DNA of 64,000 nucleotides. Origin: Cheilinus undulatus (lineage: Eukaryota; Chordata; Actinopteri; Labriformes; Labridae). The notes below the pieces were generated by a model. It made no database searches. It had not been told where the DNA came from and saw only the letters and a list, made by a program, of their open reading frames with translations. The stretch covers positions 29,304,289 to 29,368,288 of the forward strand of contig NC_054869.1 in NCBI RefSeq assembly GCF_018320785.1. The letters are read 5' to 3'. The translations under genes were made by a program, and so were the position numbers. Positions 24,800-36,730 of this stretch are shown piece after piece (within the stretch, counting starts at the first letter, position 1; each line of letters begins with the position of its first letter).

Positions 24800-25545
24800 C
24801 CAAATATTCGTGAAGAGGGCAACTGGACTTTGACAGAGGTTTTTGAAGACGTTTCACCTCTCCTCGAAAAGGCTTCATCAGTCCTTATGTGACTGAAGCC
24901 AAAGTTGAAATTTATAGCCTCTGTTGGTCTTCGACATGGTAATGATCTGGGTGGTCACCTTACAGTCCTTCACAGATGAGTCACCTGGGACAGTTGTTGG
25001 CAGAGTCATTCCATCTACAGGCTTGTCCTCCTGGGACTCTTGAGGTTTGCCAGGGCTGCATGATGTTAAGTCCTGTGATCCAGCATGAAAGCGTTGATTA
25101 GATTGGCTGTGTTATAAATATTATTGTTATTTATATGTAGGGGATAAGAAGAGTCTTAGTCTGCCACCTCTGTTCAAAGATGGTTTTCCAGCTTTACACA
25201 AATGGTGTCCTTGACACCTCTCTCAAACCAGCGATCTTCTCTGGCCACTAAAGGCCTTTGGATGTACTGTACATAAACAGCTTAGTCCTGACCAGATGAG
25301 TTGGCTCTGTAAAGGTTGTTTCATTTCTTCGATATAAGACTCCTTGCATTCCTCAGTGCATTTGATGGCATAGGCCACATTACTTTGTTTGTGTCGTTTT
25401 GTCATTAGAATGAACCGGCCTCTGTCTCAGGGTGTTGGTGGGTTTGAGGTAAACTGTAATGTTTAGTTGTCTTTTGGAGGAGACGTGAAATGTCTTCAAT
25501 GACCTCAATCAAGCTCAGTTGCCCTCATGATGACGATTTAGACAT
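24800..25545 (-). mobile_element. GIY-YIG retroelement fragment, Penelope-like, flanked by inverted arms
   Basis: The minus strand at 25,405-25,290 encodes NVAYAIKCTEECKESYIEE followed by KQPL. This resembles the YxIxC...C..xYIGET..L core of a GIY-YIG nuclease domain; here the second block reads YIEE instead of YIGE. Downstream pieces (EDRWFERG, then RGG.LR) fit the same retroelement protein, which I associate with Penelope-like elements. Sequence at 24828-24880 (read as GAGGTGAAACGTCTTCAA) and at 25480-25520 (GACGTGAAATGTCTTCAA) forms inverted arms. The frame is broken by stops and the copy is a fragment. Confidence 0.6.
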
Positions 25546-25625
25546 TTGATTTTTATGGTCATAACTTTTTGACCAGCTGTGAGAGGGGATGCACTGGAAA
25601 GAGGGATCTGTGGTAGCCCAAAGGC

Positions 25626-26540
25626 CCAATACAAAACTACAAAGTCTGAAACACTTTTACAAATATGGAAACATCATTATGTTAAGCAAAATACTTTTAC
25701 ATTTCAGAAAACACAATTACATTAGCAAAACTCTTTCATAAATGGCAACACAAATTCAAATTTTAGAAAACAAATGTATAAAAGTCCAAACAAAAAGGAC
25801 TCTATGCACAAATTGCTTCTGCGTTTGGCATTAGGCATCTCCTAAACTTCCAGGAAGGAGATTGAGCGCAGAAGAGAACGGCGTATGATGGCAGATTCAT
25901 TGCTGTTTATTTGCTGTTTGCTTGAGTTACCTGAGCTGACTGTCAATGATGGGTAACTTTAGCTGAAGATGTACATTGTAGCACACGGCAATGATGTCCT
26001 TTTCTGCTATTAACCTGTTTTTGAAACATCATTTTAGCACATTTGGATGCCATTATGACAAAGAATTAACACAAACAACAATCGAAACAAACAAATCGAA
26101 AAACTGATGAATAAGCGCAGTATAGGACGGTTTAGATTCCATTTTGGCCTAGTACGTTTTGTTGGGCAGAAGTTGTAAAGCGGCCTTCTTTTCCACCGAA
26201 AAAAATATGTCCCACCCTTTTACAAAACTTGAAACAACTTTACAGAGTCTTATACAAAATTAAAATGTCTTAAAGATTTTTTACAAAACTTGAAACAAAT
26301 GTACAAAGTCTACTAGAAACTAGAAACTTAAGTGACTTCCAGCATTCGGTAAATTCCCTTTACATAAGATACCATTGTTTGTAAATTTGTTCTATAAGTT
26401 GTAAATTTGTCTTAGCTCATGTAAGTGTGTTAGATTTGTTTTTTAAAATGTAATTTGTAATTTTCAATGATAACAAAAATTTTTATGTTACACTTTGTGA
26501 AAGTGTTTCAGACTGTGTCATTTTTCTTGCATTTTTAGGC
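25626..26540. mobile_element. TIR-bearing non-autonomous element, class uncertain
   Basis: The left end (GGCCCAATACAAAACTACAA, then AGTCTGAAACACTTTTACAAA) is matched in inverse by the right end (TTTGTGAAAGTGTTTCAGAC, then TGTGTCATTTTT, ending near TTTTTAGGCC). The terminal repeats are about 45 bp and imperfect. The interior repeats TTTACAAAACTTGAAACAA-type units on the left and GTAAATTTGT units on the right. No coding frame was recognised and no clear target-site duplication was found. Confidence 0.6.
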
Positions 26541-29500
26541 CGTTGTAGGGATCAGAAGAGGTGGGGCAAAAACAAAAACGTGGATTTAGTCATCTGTCCT
26601 TATGTTATGAGTTATATGTCTTTTGACCCCCCTGTGGACAGAGAGTCAATCTCACTTTTTTACTAGTTTTGTTCTTTAAATATGCAAGAAGTGACCTCTG
26701 GGTTAAATCTGACCTTGCTCTTTTATGAGTGTCTGACTTGCAACTTCTGTTGAAATCAAACAATTGCGGTTGTTCTCAGTGTAGTATTATCTGCCTTGTC
26801 TGACACCCAGCAGGGTGGCAGACATACAAAATAACTGCAAAGAAATTATCAGTATTTCTCTAATGTTCTTGTTTTTTAGGTCATAAAGAGGTATAAAGAG
26901 GTTAACATAAAACACCTGACAACAGTGTGAAGTTTCACAAAAACGTTTGTTTGCAACAAAAAGATATTCCTACTGTGAATTTGTAACACATCAGGGAGCA
27001 GTTCACAGACAATAACCTATTTCACTGCAAGCTGTGTTGTGTCACAAAGCATCCGCCTTGTTTTTCTATTCACAGGCATGTAAACTGTGCACCACTCAGT
27101 GTGAACTCGTCCATATTGGTCCTTTGGGAAGTCCCGTTCCTGCTTCACCTGTTTCACCTTTCAGGGAGGATGCCCCTCTCACCCGGCAGCCTCCCAACCT
27201 TTACACAACAATACAGAAAACCTACACTCCTCCGACACAAAACACAGGGAGATACAGTGTTAAATATAGATCTCTGAACACTTGTCCCTGTGGAGTGCTC
27301 ATCTGATACCATTGTCCTTTTGCACATTATCAGCCACACTCACACAATGCTGAAACTTTAAGCACAATTTGAGGATGAGGTATCTGCCTATAGGGCAGGG
27401 CTTCCTCCTCACTGAAGCTCCAATACCAGGGAGGAGAAAGACCTCAGCGGCCTCTCACATCTGTCGGTGACAAAGGGTCAGAGTTTGACTTCCTTGTCAG
27501 GTTTTGTTTCAGATGTTTGGCTTTGTGAACAAGAGATGGAGAATTTGTTCAGTGGGGCTGGAAGAACCTGGTTTTAGACCATGGGGACAGAAGTAGGAGT
27601 TATAGCATTACTGCCCCCTTCTGGCAGTGAAAGAAATTAAATTAACTAGGAATGAACCAGCCAACTTCTTTCCTGATTTGCATCTGATATGATGTGGAAT
27701 TTGTTTAAGTAGTAGAAAAAAATCATTGGAAGGGTTTTTAAATTGAATTTAGAAGATAATGAAAGAAAAAAATGTGCACTAGAAATGCATGTTAGGTCAA
27801 AGAGCAATTTTCAGAGAATTTATGTAAAGGTTATAGTGCAAGAAGTAGAATAGGCTATTTCATCCTGGAATATAGCACATAAGTAAAAAATAAAGTTCTA
27901 AGGTAAAGCACATGTTTGTTTAATTACTGGCACTTTTCATACTTAAGAACTGTACATAATCGAATATTTGAGCCTTGATACTTCTTCATGTTAATAAGAA
28001 TGTATTGTCTTGCGAAGAACGTGATGAAAAAGTAATGATTTATGTCCATGTTTTCAGTCATAGAGACATTTTTCATCTTAGGTCAAAGAACATTTCTTTG
28101 GCTTCACACATTACTGGGTGGGAGAAGCTCTTTCCAGTCTTTGTGTGTTTTTGGGAAGCTGCTGTGCTGGCAGACAGCAGTGAGGAGCATCCTGTGCACG
28201 TTAGCTTACACCCAGACTGCAGCTGTGTCAACATCAAGAACCTCGCTTCATACCCTGGCCTGATAATCTGTCAGTGTGTTACTGAGGGCAGAGATAACAT
28301 GATAACACTTTTTTAATGGCTACAAACTTTGACTACAAGCTGGTTTTCTTTAACAGGTTAATCTCTGTATGTTGTCAGGTCATAACTTAAGGCCTACTAT
28401 CAACTATCTAGGTCTACATCTCTGAAATAGAGCACAGCAAAGCCCAGAGCTGCTAATTCATGAGAGAACATACAGACAGCATGTTACTTTGCCTGCCTAA
28501 GGTTGATTTGCCATTCTTTAATTTCATTTTTTGATATAATGTTGGTATAGTGAAGAGAAACTAGACTGAAAGTCTGTACTGGGTGTTACATTTAGAAAAT
28601 GACAGGCTGTTGTTGCATTATTGTGTTGACTTCCTGTTTGGGTTGATCTGCTCTGCTCAGCTTGGCATGTGCTAGAAGCAACTCTTAAGGAAATAGACTT
28701 GACAAATATCTCAGAGCTTCTAGCACACACCAGGTCCGGAGTGTGTAATCTGGAAATTCTGGAGAATTCCCAGTGGGCCAGGCTGGCTGTGAGGGCCGGT
28801 GTATAGTAAATAGTTCATACAGGTTGCTCTAGCGGGGAATGGGCATGCCTACCCAATGTTTTGAGTCATGTTTCTCCTCAGAACTCCTCTCTCTTCCAGT
28901 ATATCTCCTGTTCTCCGTCAGCATCTCTCTCACACTCTCCCTCTCTTGCACACTGCATTTTCCGTCCAACTCATAACAGACAGCCAATCAGTACTCTTAT
29001 GGGAAACACAAACCTAAAATAGATTCCTTGAAAATGCTTTATTCCCTCCATGTAATCCCTCTGCTGCAGCTGCAGCCCTTTTAACCAGTTTACTGCTGAC
29101 AGTAAGAGTGAGGAAGAGCCATCATCGCTATCAAGCACAAGCCATGAGAGTGGCAGGCTGGAATCAGTCTGTGTTGATGTTATAAAGAGAACAGTCGGGA
29201 CCTGTTCAAGACAAACATCCTAATGATTCAGCGCTTTATGAATTAAACTGACTTGGCTCGAGGTGATTGAAAATAGAAACTATGTAGAGATTAGATTCTA
29301 GATTTATAAATTTGATTTTATAAAACTGCATATTTGCATTTATCAGTTATCCTAAATGAAGCTTAGAAGAAGTCAGGAAGACCATATTCTCCATGCTGGT
29401 TTAGTAGTTCATGCCTGCACTATTTCATGCACTCCCTCATTCATGCTCTCTGTCACATCATAATCAGTTGTTCACATCACCTGGTGACACCTATCCAATA

Positions 29501-32500
29501 GCACTGCTCCACTCCCTCACTGTTAGCCTCTCATATCACTGCCGCCCCTTTTAAATGTGGCTTTCTCCTCCATCAGTTCCTTCATGGCGTGGTTCCCAGC
29601 GACCCTCCACCTCCCCATCACCACCAAGTCTACAAGTCCATCACGTTCAGATGGACTAAGATGACTTCTTCAGCCGTCACCACTGCCACCAGTGTCTGGA
29701 CTCCACGGGGGGATAGATCTTTCTGCCACTCAGGGCAGACACCCTTCAATCACGTTATGCCCTTGTGGAGTTCAAGCGCCAAAGAGACTCTGACAATTAC
29801 TCAATATCACATCAGTGTTAATAAATATAAATCATTATCACACATGTAAAATAAAATGTTATCTTTAAATCAATCACTGGTCTCTCCAGGTTGAAATTAT
29901 CTAATCTACTTAATTTAAATCTGCATGCATCCTTACATATTTGATTCTTCTGATCATGTCTAGCAGCATTCTTGCATCCATATCTTGCAACTGTGCTATC
30001 AATGCACATGGACTTTTATATACTAGAAAAAATACCTAATAAGAGCTTGTACATACTTAAATCTTAATTTCTTATATTTTTTCAGTTTTATTTATTTGAG
30101 TATTTAATGTTTAATTCCTGTTCATTGAGAGCAAAACTAACCGAAGTCAAAGCCTTTGTTGCATAAGCATATTTGCCCATAAACCAGAATCCAATTCTGA
30201 TTTATCAGATTCCTAACATTTACACACTACAGTCAAAAGCTACAAAGCTACAGTTAAAAGACTGTTGTGTTTGAGCTACACATTGCAGGAAAGAAATAAA
30301 GGGAAGTGACTTTTAAAAGCCACAGAAGTGGGGAAAGTCTTTGTTGCTGTCTTTCAAGGCTGTGAAGGTATCATCAGCCTCTTCATAAAGGTTGGTATTC
30401 TACTAATCCACTTACAGGGAGTTATAATTAGATTTACTCTAAAGTGGCCTTCAATTGACTCTCATCTCCAAACTACTCTAGGGAACTGTTGGGGTCATCA
30501 TAGGTCTCAGCTATGGTCAGAGGTCACTGCACGTCATCAAGGCCTCATGAGCATGTTTACACCTCAGATGACTGCTGTGTCTGAATACTGAGAATACTGA
30601 GGCACAGAGACTGAGGACATACAGCTGAAGCAGATTGTCTAATAAATTAAAAGCTTAAAGTCTTAAAACTTTTGCATCAACAGTGGAAAATACAGAAATT
30701 ATTGATATGATTTAAATACATATTAAAAAAAAAAAACTTTATGTTGATGTCCCTTTTGTAGACCGACAAAATAAGCATCGATCAGTATCTAGAGCACACC
30801 TTTCTGAATGGTTTCATGTCAGTGAGCATGTGGTTTCAGCTTTGGTTTAAGGCTTGATTCCCTTCTCGATATGCTAAAGGGATAACATGCCGAAAGCTTA
30901 AGGTTGATTCAAAGAAGCTGACTCCCAGGTCAAAAAAGTACTGTTGACCACTTCATTTTGTCAATTGATTATTTAAAAGTCGGGATGGAAGCTGGTCAAG
31001 TTTTGTTCTAGTTTTGTTGTTTGTAATAAAGAGAAAATACAACAAGCAACAGTAGTGTGCTACTGAGGACACTTAGTGCATATATTTTTTCTTTGTTGGT
31101 AAAATGTGTATGCTGGGATCCCCCCCTTGCCCACACCCTTCTGCTAATAAAGACTAAAGATGAGAATAGTTTGAATAATAAGGGTGTGGCTGGATGGCCT
31201 GCCAAACAGGCAAATTACAGCCGTTTGCCAGAAAGCCTGTGCCTGACTCAGCTCTAATTTGGGATTCCCATATGGTGACTGCTATTGTTTGGCTTCAAAT
31301 TACCTCTTTGGAAACTACGTTCATGTTGTATATAATCTATTTGCTTGCTTTGAAATAAAAAAAAAAAAAGAATTGGTTTTATCCATGAGTGATGCCAGCT
31401 TGCACCTAAATATATATAAAAAAAGTTTATATGTTTTCACAGAAAGTCATGCTTTGTTGCTCATCTGATAACCTCACTCGACCTACCACTACAAGGTCAG
31501 AGCCCAGAGGTCAGAATCTGACCCCTCTTCTGCTGACCTGTGCAAGGAAGTGCATGAATGTGTGTGCTTGGTGGTTGCACACAATGGAGCACAATAGGCC
31601 TGACCTGCTTTGGTTTTTAGGACCGATATCCAGTTTTTCTTTCGTATTCAGGCTTCCAATTGCAACAAACTTTAAGAGGAAGTTGGCAAAAAGAATTGCA
31701 CAGAGAGAAACACGCAGAGCCGGAGACCTACATTCCTATCACAGAGCTGGTTATTATCAGAGAGGAGTGGAAACAGAGGTGGAGATAATTCAGTGAAGCA
31801 CAGGAAGAGGCAGCAGGGAGATGACTTTCTATTTGGTGTGTTTGATGTTCTGGGTCTAATTACAATGGAAAAACTTGTCATAACATTTTAAAAGGGGAAA
31901 AAATGAGTTAAATAAGGTGAAGAAACAGAATATTTGCTCTCTCAAGACTGACAGACTTTGCAGATAAAGACATCAAAATACACAAGGGAACTCAAGATAG
32001 ATCATGAATGTATGAATGAAAGTAGTTCCATCAGCTGAGAACATTCAGTAAATTTCCATATGTATTCATCTTTACAAGAAATTGATCTAGCTTAATCCAA
32101 ACAGTGTAGAGATGAATGTTGCATGTCTCTCTTTTAACTACAGTTTCTGTTAACTGACCTGTGTTTATGTTTTACATGTGCCTGATGTGATCACGACTGG
32201 CTTCAATCATTCATTCAGATTGCCGCTGGAGTGCCTGAGGCCCTTAACGTGTGTCTGCTGTCTGTTGGCTGCAGATGCTATCATGTGTGATTAGTGCAGC
32301 GTGTTTGTTAGCACACGCTTCTCACTCTGTCTGTTAGCAGTTACACTCATCACAGCTGCGAGCTGCCCTGAGGAGAAATCTTCTGCACCTGCCTCTGTTT
32401 CTGTCTAATGTAAACACAGAAAAAAGAAATCTGCGTCTGTGTTTGAACAGGAGGGAACAGTGGGATGTAAACGGAGTGATTTGCACATCAAGTTGTCAGG

Positions 32501-33163
32501 AGGCATTGGAGGCATCAAAACTGAGGGCAAATTTATACTGCTCTTATTAGACATGTAAGATTAGGGGGGGTCATGGGGATGGGACCCTGAGGATCACTGA
32601 TGCAAATGTGAGTGAAATGAAGCAGGAGATTGATGTGGATTACACACAGCATGTCTGAGCAACATGCCATCTCTGGGGAGAATTCAGTACCCATAACTCA
32701 CTGCTCTGCTCTTAATAACACTGCTAACAAATATTTATCAATATTTGTCCAGGTATAAAAACACAAACATGGCTAACGCATGGTTTACATCAACTGGGAG
32801 TGAGCAGCACAAACAAAAATCTGTCTGCCATTGTTGTTGTAGACATCCTATTTGTACATAGTTATTGACTTGAACCTGTGCATGTGTGTTAAGTCTCTGT
32901 TTCTAGAGCAACTATGTATAGTCAATTTACACTGCAACAAAAATGTAACCCCTTTCAAAAGCTTGCACTTTTGCTTGCACCCAGAACCTCAGAAGTTACC
33001 GTTTTCAGCTGTAAGTTATCGTGACAGAAATGGTAACCGAGGCTGACTTACAATTCAGACATTTCAAAAATTTAAATGTAACCAATTGTATTGTCTAATT
33101 TCTTGTCAAGATACAGTTTGTGCATAAGGCATGTATATTGCTAAGCATTCATCATAACACCCG
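26541..33163. other. Intergenic DNA, no gene seen
   Basis: The longest frame is 121 codons (31431-31796) and has no recognisable domain. A 90-codon frame at 27034 follows an acceptor-like TTTTTCTATTCACAG, but I could identify neither a partner exon nor a protein family. A CTCF-like motif lies at 27606. The rest shows nothing assignable. Confidence 0.5.
27606..27625 (-). promoter_or_regulatory. CTCF-like motif
   Basis: The minus strand reads TGCCAGAAGGGGGCAGTAA, close to the vertebrate CTCF core CCANNAGGGGGCRS. This is motif matching only. Confidence 0.35.
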
Positions 33164-33352
33164 GTGTGCCACAAACTCGACACAATCGACACGTATGTTG
33201 TCAAGGTCAAGCTCAACGGCATCTCTTTTGGGGCCTTTTCACGCATGGTCAAATGGTCTGAGACCACCAGAGGTTTTTCAGGCCCTTGGGACATCCACAG
33301 CACAACCAGGGACTCATGGCAACCCTACAACTTCCCAGACAGCACCTTAGGC
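33164..33352 (+). pseudogene. Coding-like stretch of unknown origin, interrupted by a hAT element
   Basis: The frame shows coding-like codon use for about 60 codons. It includes LDTIDTYVVKVKLNGISFGA and a tryptophan-containing second half (VKWSETTRGFSGPWD, then DSWQPYNF). It runs directly into the hAT element at 33353, whose insertion ends it. No start codon, upstream splice site or family could be recognised. It could be a decayed exon, a processed fragment or part of an unrecognised retroelement. Chance is not excluded. Confidence 0.3.
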
Positions 33353-34355
33353 CAGGGGTTCTCAACCTTTTCAGCCTGCAACCCCCAAAATAAAGGTACC
33401 AGAGACCGGGGACCCCCACTGTACCTGTAGATGGTTGAACACAGCCATGCACATTTAAGAACAGTCGTGTGCAGACAAGGCTGCCCATTAGCGGGGGAAA
33501 ATGTGAGAGCTTTTTGGGTCCCAGCCAAACTGGGACCAGGAAAATCATGGTCCATTGTAAGGTTAAGCTGTGGTATTTTATACCTGAATAATAATTACTA
33601 TTATCAAAGAAACAAATTTAATTCATTTGTGTAGTAAGTAGCCCTCTTTTAAAAATGTAAATCCTTTTGTTGAAAACAGAATTAAAATACATTAAAAATA
33701 GCTATAATGGGTTAATAATGGCAAGGAATGGCAGGAACGGTAGTGAAATTGGATTTTGAAAGTAGGAGAAATGGTTAGAAATCCCAAAAATTAGATAAAA
33801 GTGGCAAAAAAAAAAAAAAAAAAAAAAAAAACGAGAAAAAGAGGCAAAAATGGGCATATTAAGTGTTAAAAGGTAATTCAGAAGTGGCTGAAATTACATT
33901 AAAGTGGCAAAAATAGGTGGAAATTTGGTGAAATGGGATGAAAATTGATAAAAACTGGCAAAAAAAAGGTTTAACTGAGGCAGAAAAACTCAGAAACTGG
34001 CAAAAAATGGGCATATCAAATCGTGAAATGTGGCTTCAAAAGTGGTAAAAGGGGTTAATAGTGGCAATAATGTGTCAACAGAGCCAACAATAGGCAGAGA
34101 GTTGCATGATTTGGTTTAGAAGTGGCAAAAACAAGCAGAAAAAGTGGTGGAAAGGGTTTAAAATTGCCAAAACAAAAAGGGTTTAAGTTGCAAAAATGTG
34201 TTAAAGTTGATATAATTGGTGGGAAATAGTGATGAGCAAAACTGGTGTACGTGGCATTAGTGTAAATTTAAAAAATGTTCTTAGTTTTTTTAAGGTATCC
34301 GGAGACCCCCTCTCAGTGTCTCGCGACCCCCTGACCCCAACGCTGAGAACCCCTG
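33353..34355 (+). mobile_element. hAT-type non-autonomous element with internal GTGGCAAAAATGGG array (copy 2)
   Basis: Termini CAGGGGTTCTCAACCTTTTC and, in inverse at the right, CAGGGGTTCTCAGCG are clear hAT-type repeats. The 8 bases outside are CCTTAGGC and CCTAAGGG, an imperfect (6 of 8) duplication. The interior repeats short units around GTGGCAAAAATGGG, plus an A run at 33808-33831. It is closely related to the copy at 23658, which has lost its outermost bases. No transposase is encoded. Confidence 0.85.
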
Positions 34356-35648
34356 CCTAAGGGCCATGCTTACATCCTCCCCTTACTCCACCTTAAAGAT
34401 GTAGACATTTTTTCAACAGATTTTCCCATGCCTCTGTTAATATGAAATGACATCCAGAAAAAGACCAGGATTGTGTCAATCCGTCTTGCTGCCCTATGGT
34501 GGGCTTGCTTACTATTACACACCTTACTTTAGCCTCAATTTCTGGCCCAAACATGCCTAGAAGTTCAACACAATAATGCATCGAAGTGCAGTTACTGGGT
34601 TGTGGCACATCGGGCCCCATGATGAATCCTTTGCACCCTACAAACCTGTAACTTATGAATGTGACTGTTGACTTGAATTTAGGTAGAGAGTGCATTTTCA
34701 ATAGGAATGATTGCCATTATTGGGCTTTGCAGACTCCAGTGGATGACTACACTGTGATTATATATGTTTTAAATGATCTGTTTTATATGGCCTGGGAAAA
34801 GAAAATCTCATAACTAATTTTAATATTAATCCATCCAATAGTTGTTTTGAATTTCAGTCTCTGCAGGTATACCATCATGATGCCTAATTGGCGTGGGAAA
34901 AACATACAGCCTCTCAGTGTTGACATTGTCATCCAATGTGAGCGATTATCTTTAAGGACTCAGTAAAAGTCTTACCCAAAAACTATAAAATAACCCTTAT
35001 CTGGGGCATCAAAACATTCATTCAATTTTCATAACAAGAAAATGCCACTGGTGCTTCATCTAGGAAATCATTAAGATTGTTCATCTTTAGATTTTCTCTT
35101 GGTTTGAAGGGTGATTTTCTGGGTCTCCCGTTGCTACCATCTGGGAGGAAAAAAATGGAAAGCTGCCAAAAAGGGAGCTGTGATTTTAAGAATCCTGCCT
35201 CAGGTTAAAAGACAATGAACTGTAGCTGGCTTTGATCTACGTTCATATTCAGGCAGAATAACGATAGCTTCTCTGACCGCAGCTAATGATGTCTGTGGAG
35301 CGTTAGCATATTGCAGAGGGGAGGATTTGTAGCCACATGGGTTCCTTTAATGAGTTTTATTTATATTGTTTTATCCCCCTCCACCTCTTACTCACCTCAG
35401 TACACAGAGTAATGAAGAGTGAGGGGTAGAGTAGGTTAACAATCGGCCTTCTCCAAACCTACATGAGGCTAATTATACAGTGCTTTGAGGATCATCAGCT
35501 TAGAGATTCCCCCTTTACTCTGAACACACAATTTTATATGAACAAGCCCTTTTTTAATTCTAAGTTTGAGTTTGTTTTGATGGAGCTAATTTAACTAGCA
35601 TTTTTCTTCTATTCCAGTCTCACGATGCAACCTAACAAGCAAGAAAGT
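34356..35648. other. Intergenic DNA, no gene seen
   Basis: A 102-codon minus-strand frame at 34393-34701 has no recognised motif. No repeats or RNA features were identified. Confidence 0.5.
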
Positions 35649-36158
35649 CTGTGTCCCAATTCAGGGGTAGTATCCTTTATAGGACCACGCCTCTAAAGCG
35701 TCCAGCCTCAGTGGCCTGCATAGCTGAACTGAAATGAGATGGTCTTGTATACAAAGGATTTCTTGTTTGCTTCCTCAGCTGTGCCCACCCTACCCAAGCA
35801 CTACTGCTGTCACTTTAGCAACCTGACCTAGCACTGGAACTGAAATAGCTAGTAACACAAATAAACCTGTTATTTTACATTTAAGTTTGAGCTTTAAGGC
35901 CCCTTTGTCACATAGTATGGCTATAGCTATTTGATAGAGTTGAAAGCAGTTACTTGTATTTTAAAGCATACTACTCTGTGGCTTAAATGTATCATCTCAT
36001 TTGTATTTACATGAAGTGAATCTTGGGAAAGAAGATACATCATGTCATGTCAACAGGAAGCCACCAGAAAGTGAAACTGGACCACTTTTAATGCTCTGCT
36101 GTAACAGTAAGCCTAACAATGTGCCCTTCAAAGGATGCAGCCACTAAATTGGGACATA
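35649..36158. mobile_element. Short non-autonomous DNA element with about 30-bp TIRs
   Basis: The left end TGTGTCCCAATTCAGGGGTA, then GTATCCTTTA, pairs in inverse with the right end (CCTTCAAAGGATGCAGCC, then ACTAAATTGGGACATAA). The arms contain GTCCCAATT and ATCCTTT. The 510-bp interior is non-coding. I recall this terminus as common in fish MITEs; the superfamily and target duplication could not be established. Confidence 0.65.
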
Positions 36159-36224
36159 ACAATGGAATGAGTGGACCTGATTTTGTATAAAAACAAGTAA
36201 TTGGGGAATTTAGGATGCTGGGAT

Positions 36225-36730
36225 GATGGTTCTCAATTTGTCAGGCATCAGGTCCCAACAGCATCTCCAAAAGAGAAACTGTGTCCCAATTTTTTTTTTT
36301 TTTTTTTAATTTCCAACCACTTTAATTCATCATGAAAATGTTGCAGTTTGAATCCCAAATGGAACAAAACATGACTAGACAAACAGACTGGACAAAACGA
36401 ACGTATTTAAAAAGCACGTCATTACAGATGGACATGCATACAAACATCTTATTTTACTCCATTTTCCCAAGACATCATAGAAGTTGGGTAATCTCTTGAG
36501 GAATTTCCTCATTCTTTGAGGACAACCAGATTTATTATCTGAAGAAAAGTATATAAATAAGTTCCAACCTCAATGAAATACTGAAATTTACACATCATCA
36601 TAGGAAAATTTTAAAAAATACATGTATAAATTTACCATGTGACACTTTTTTTCCTGTCACATATTCTCAGTCCATCCAAAAGAGCTTTGTGACCCACTTT
36701 TCGGTCCCGACCCAACGTCGAGAACCACTG
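36225..36730. mobile_element. Decayed hAT-type element
   Basis: The right end GGTCCCGACCCAACGTCGAG, then AACCACTG, is the inverse of a CAGTGGTTCTCGACGTTGGG terminus. The left end at 36228 (TGGTTCTCAATTTGTCAGG) is a degraded partner. A 20-base poly-T run lies inside at about 36289-36308. No target-site duplication is visible. Confidence 0.5.

Noticed and set aside
27034-27306. Candidate exon after an acceptor-like TTCTATTCACAG
   Set aside because: No partner exon, donor in the right phase or protein similarity could be recognised. The acceptor match alone is weak.
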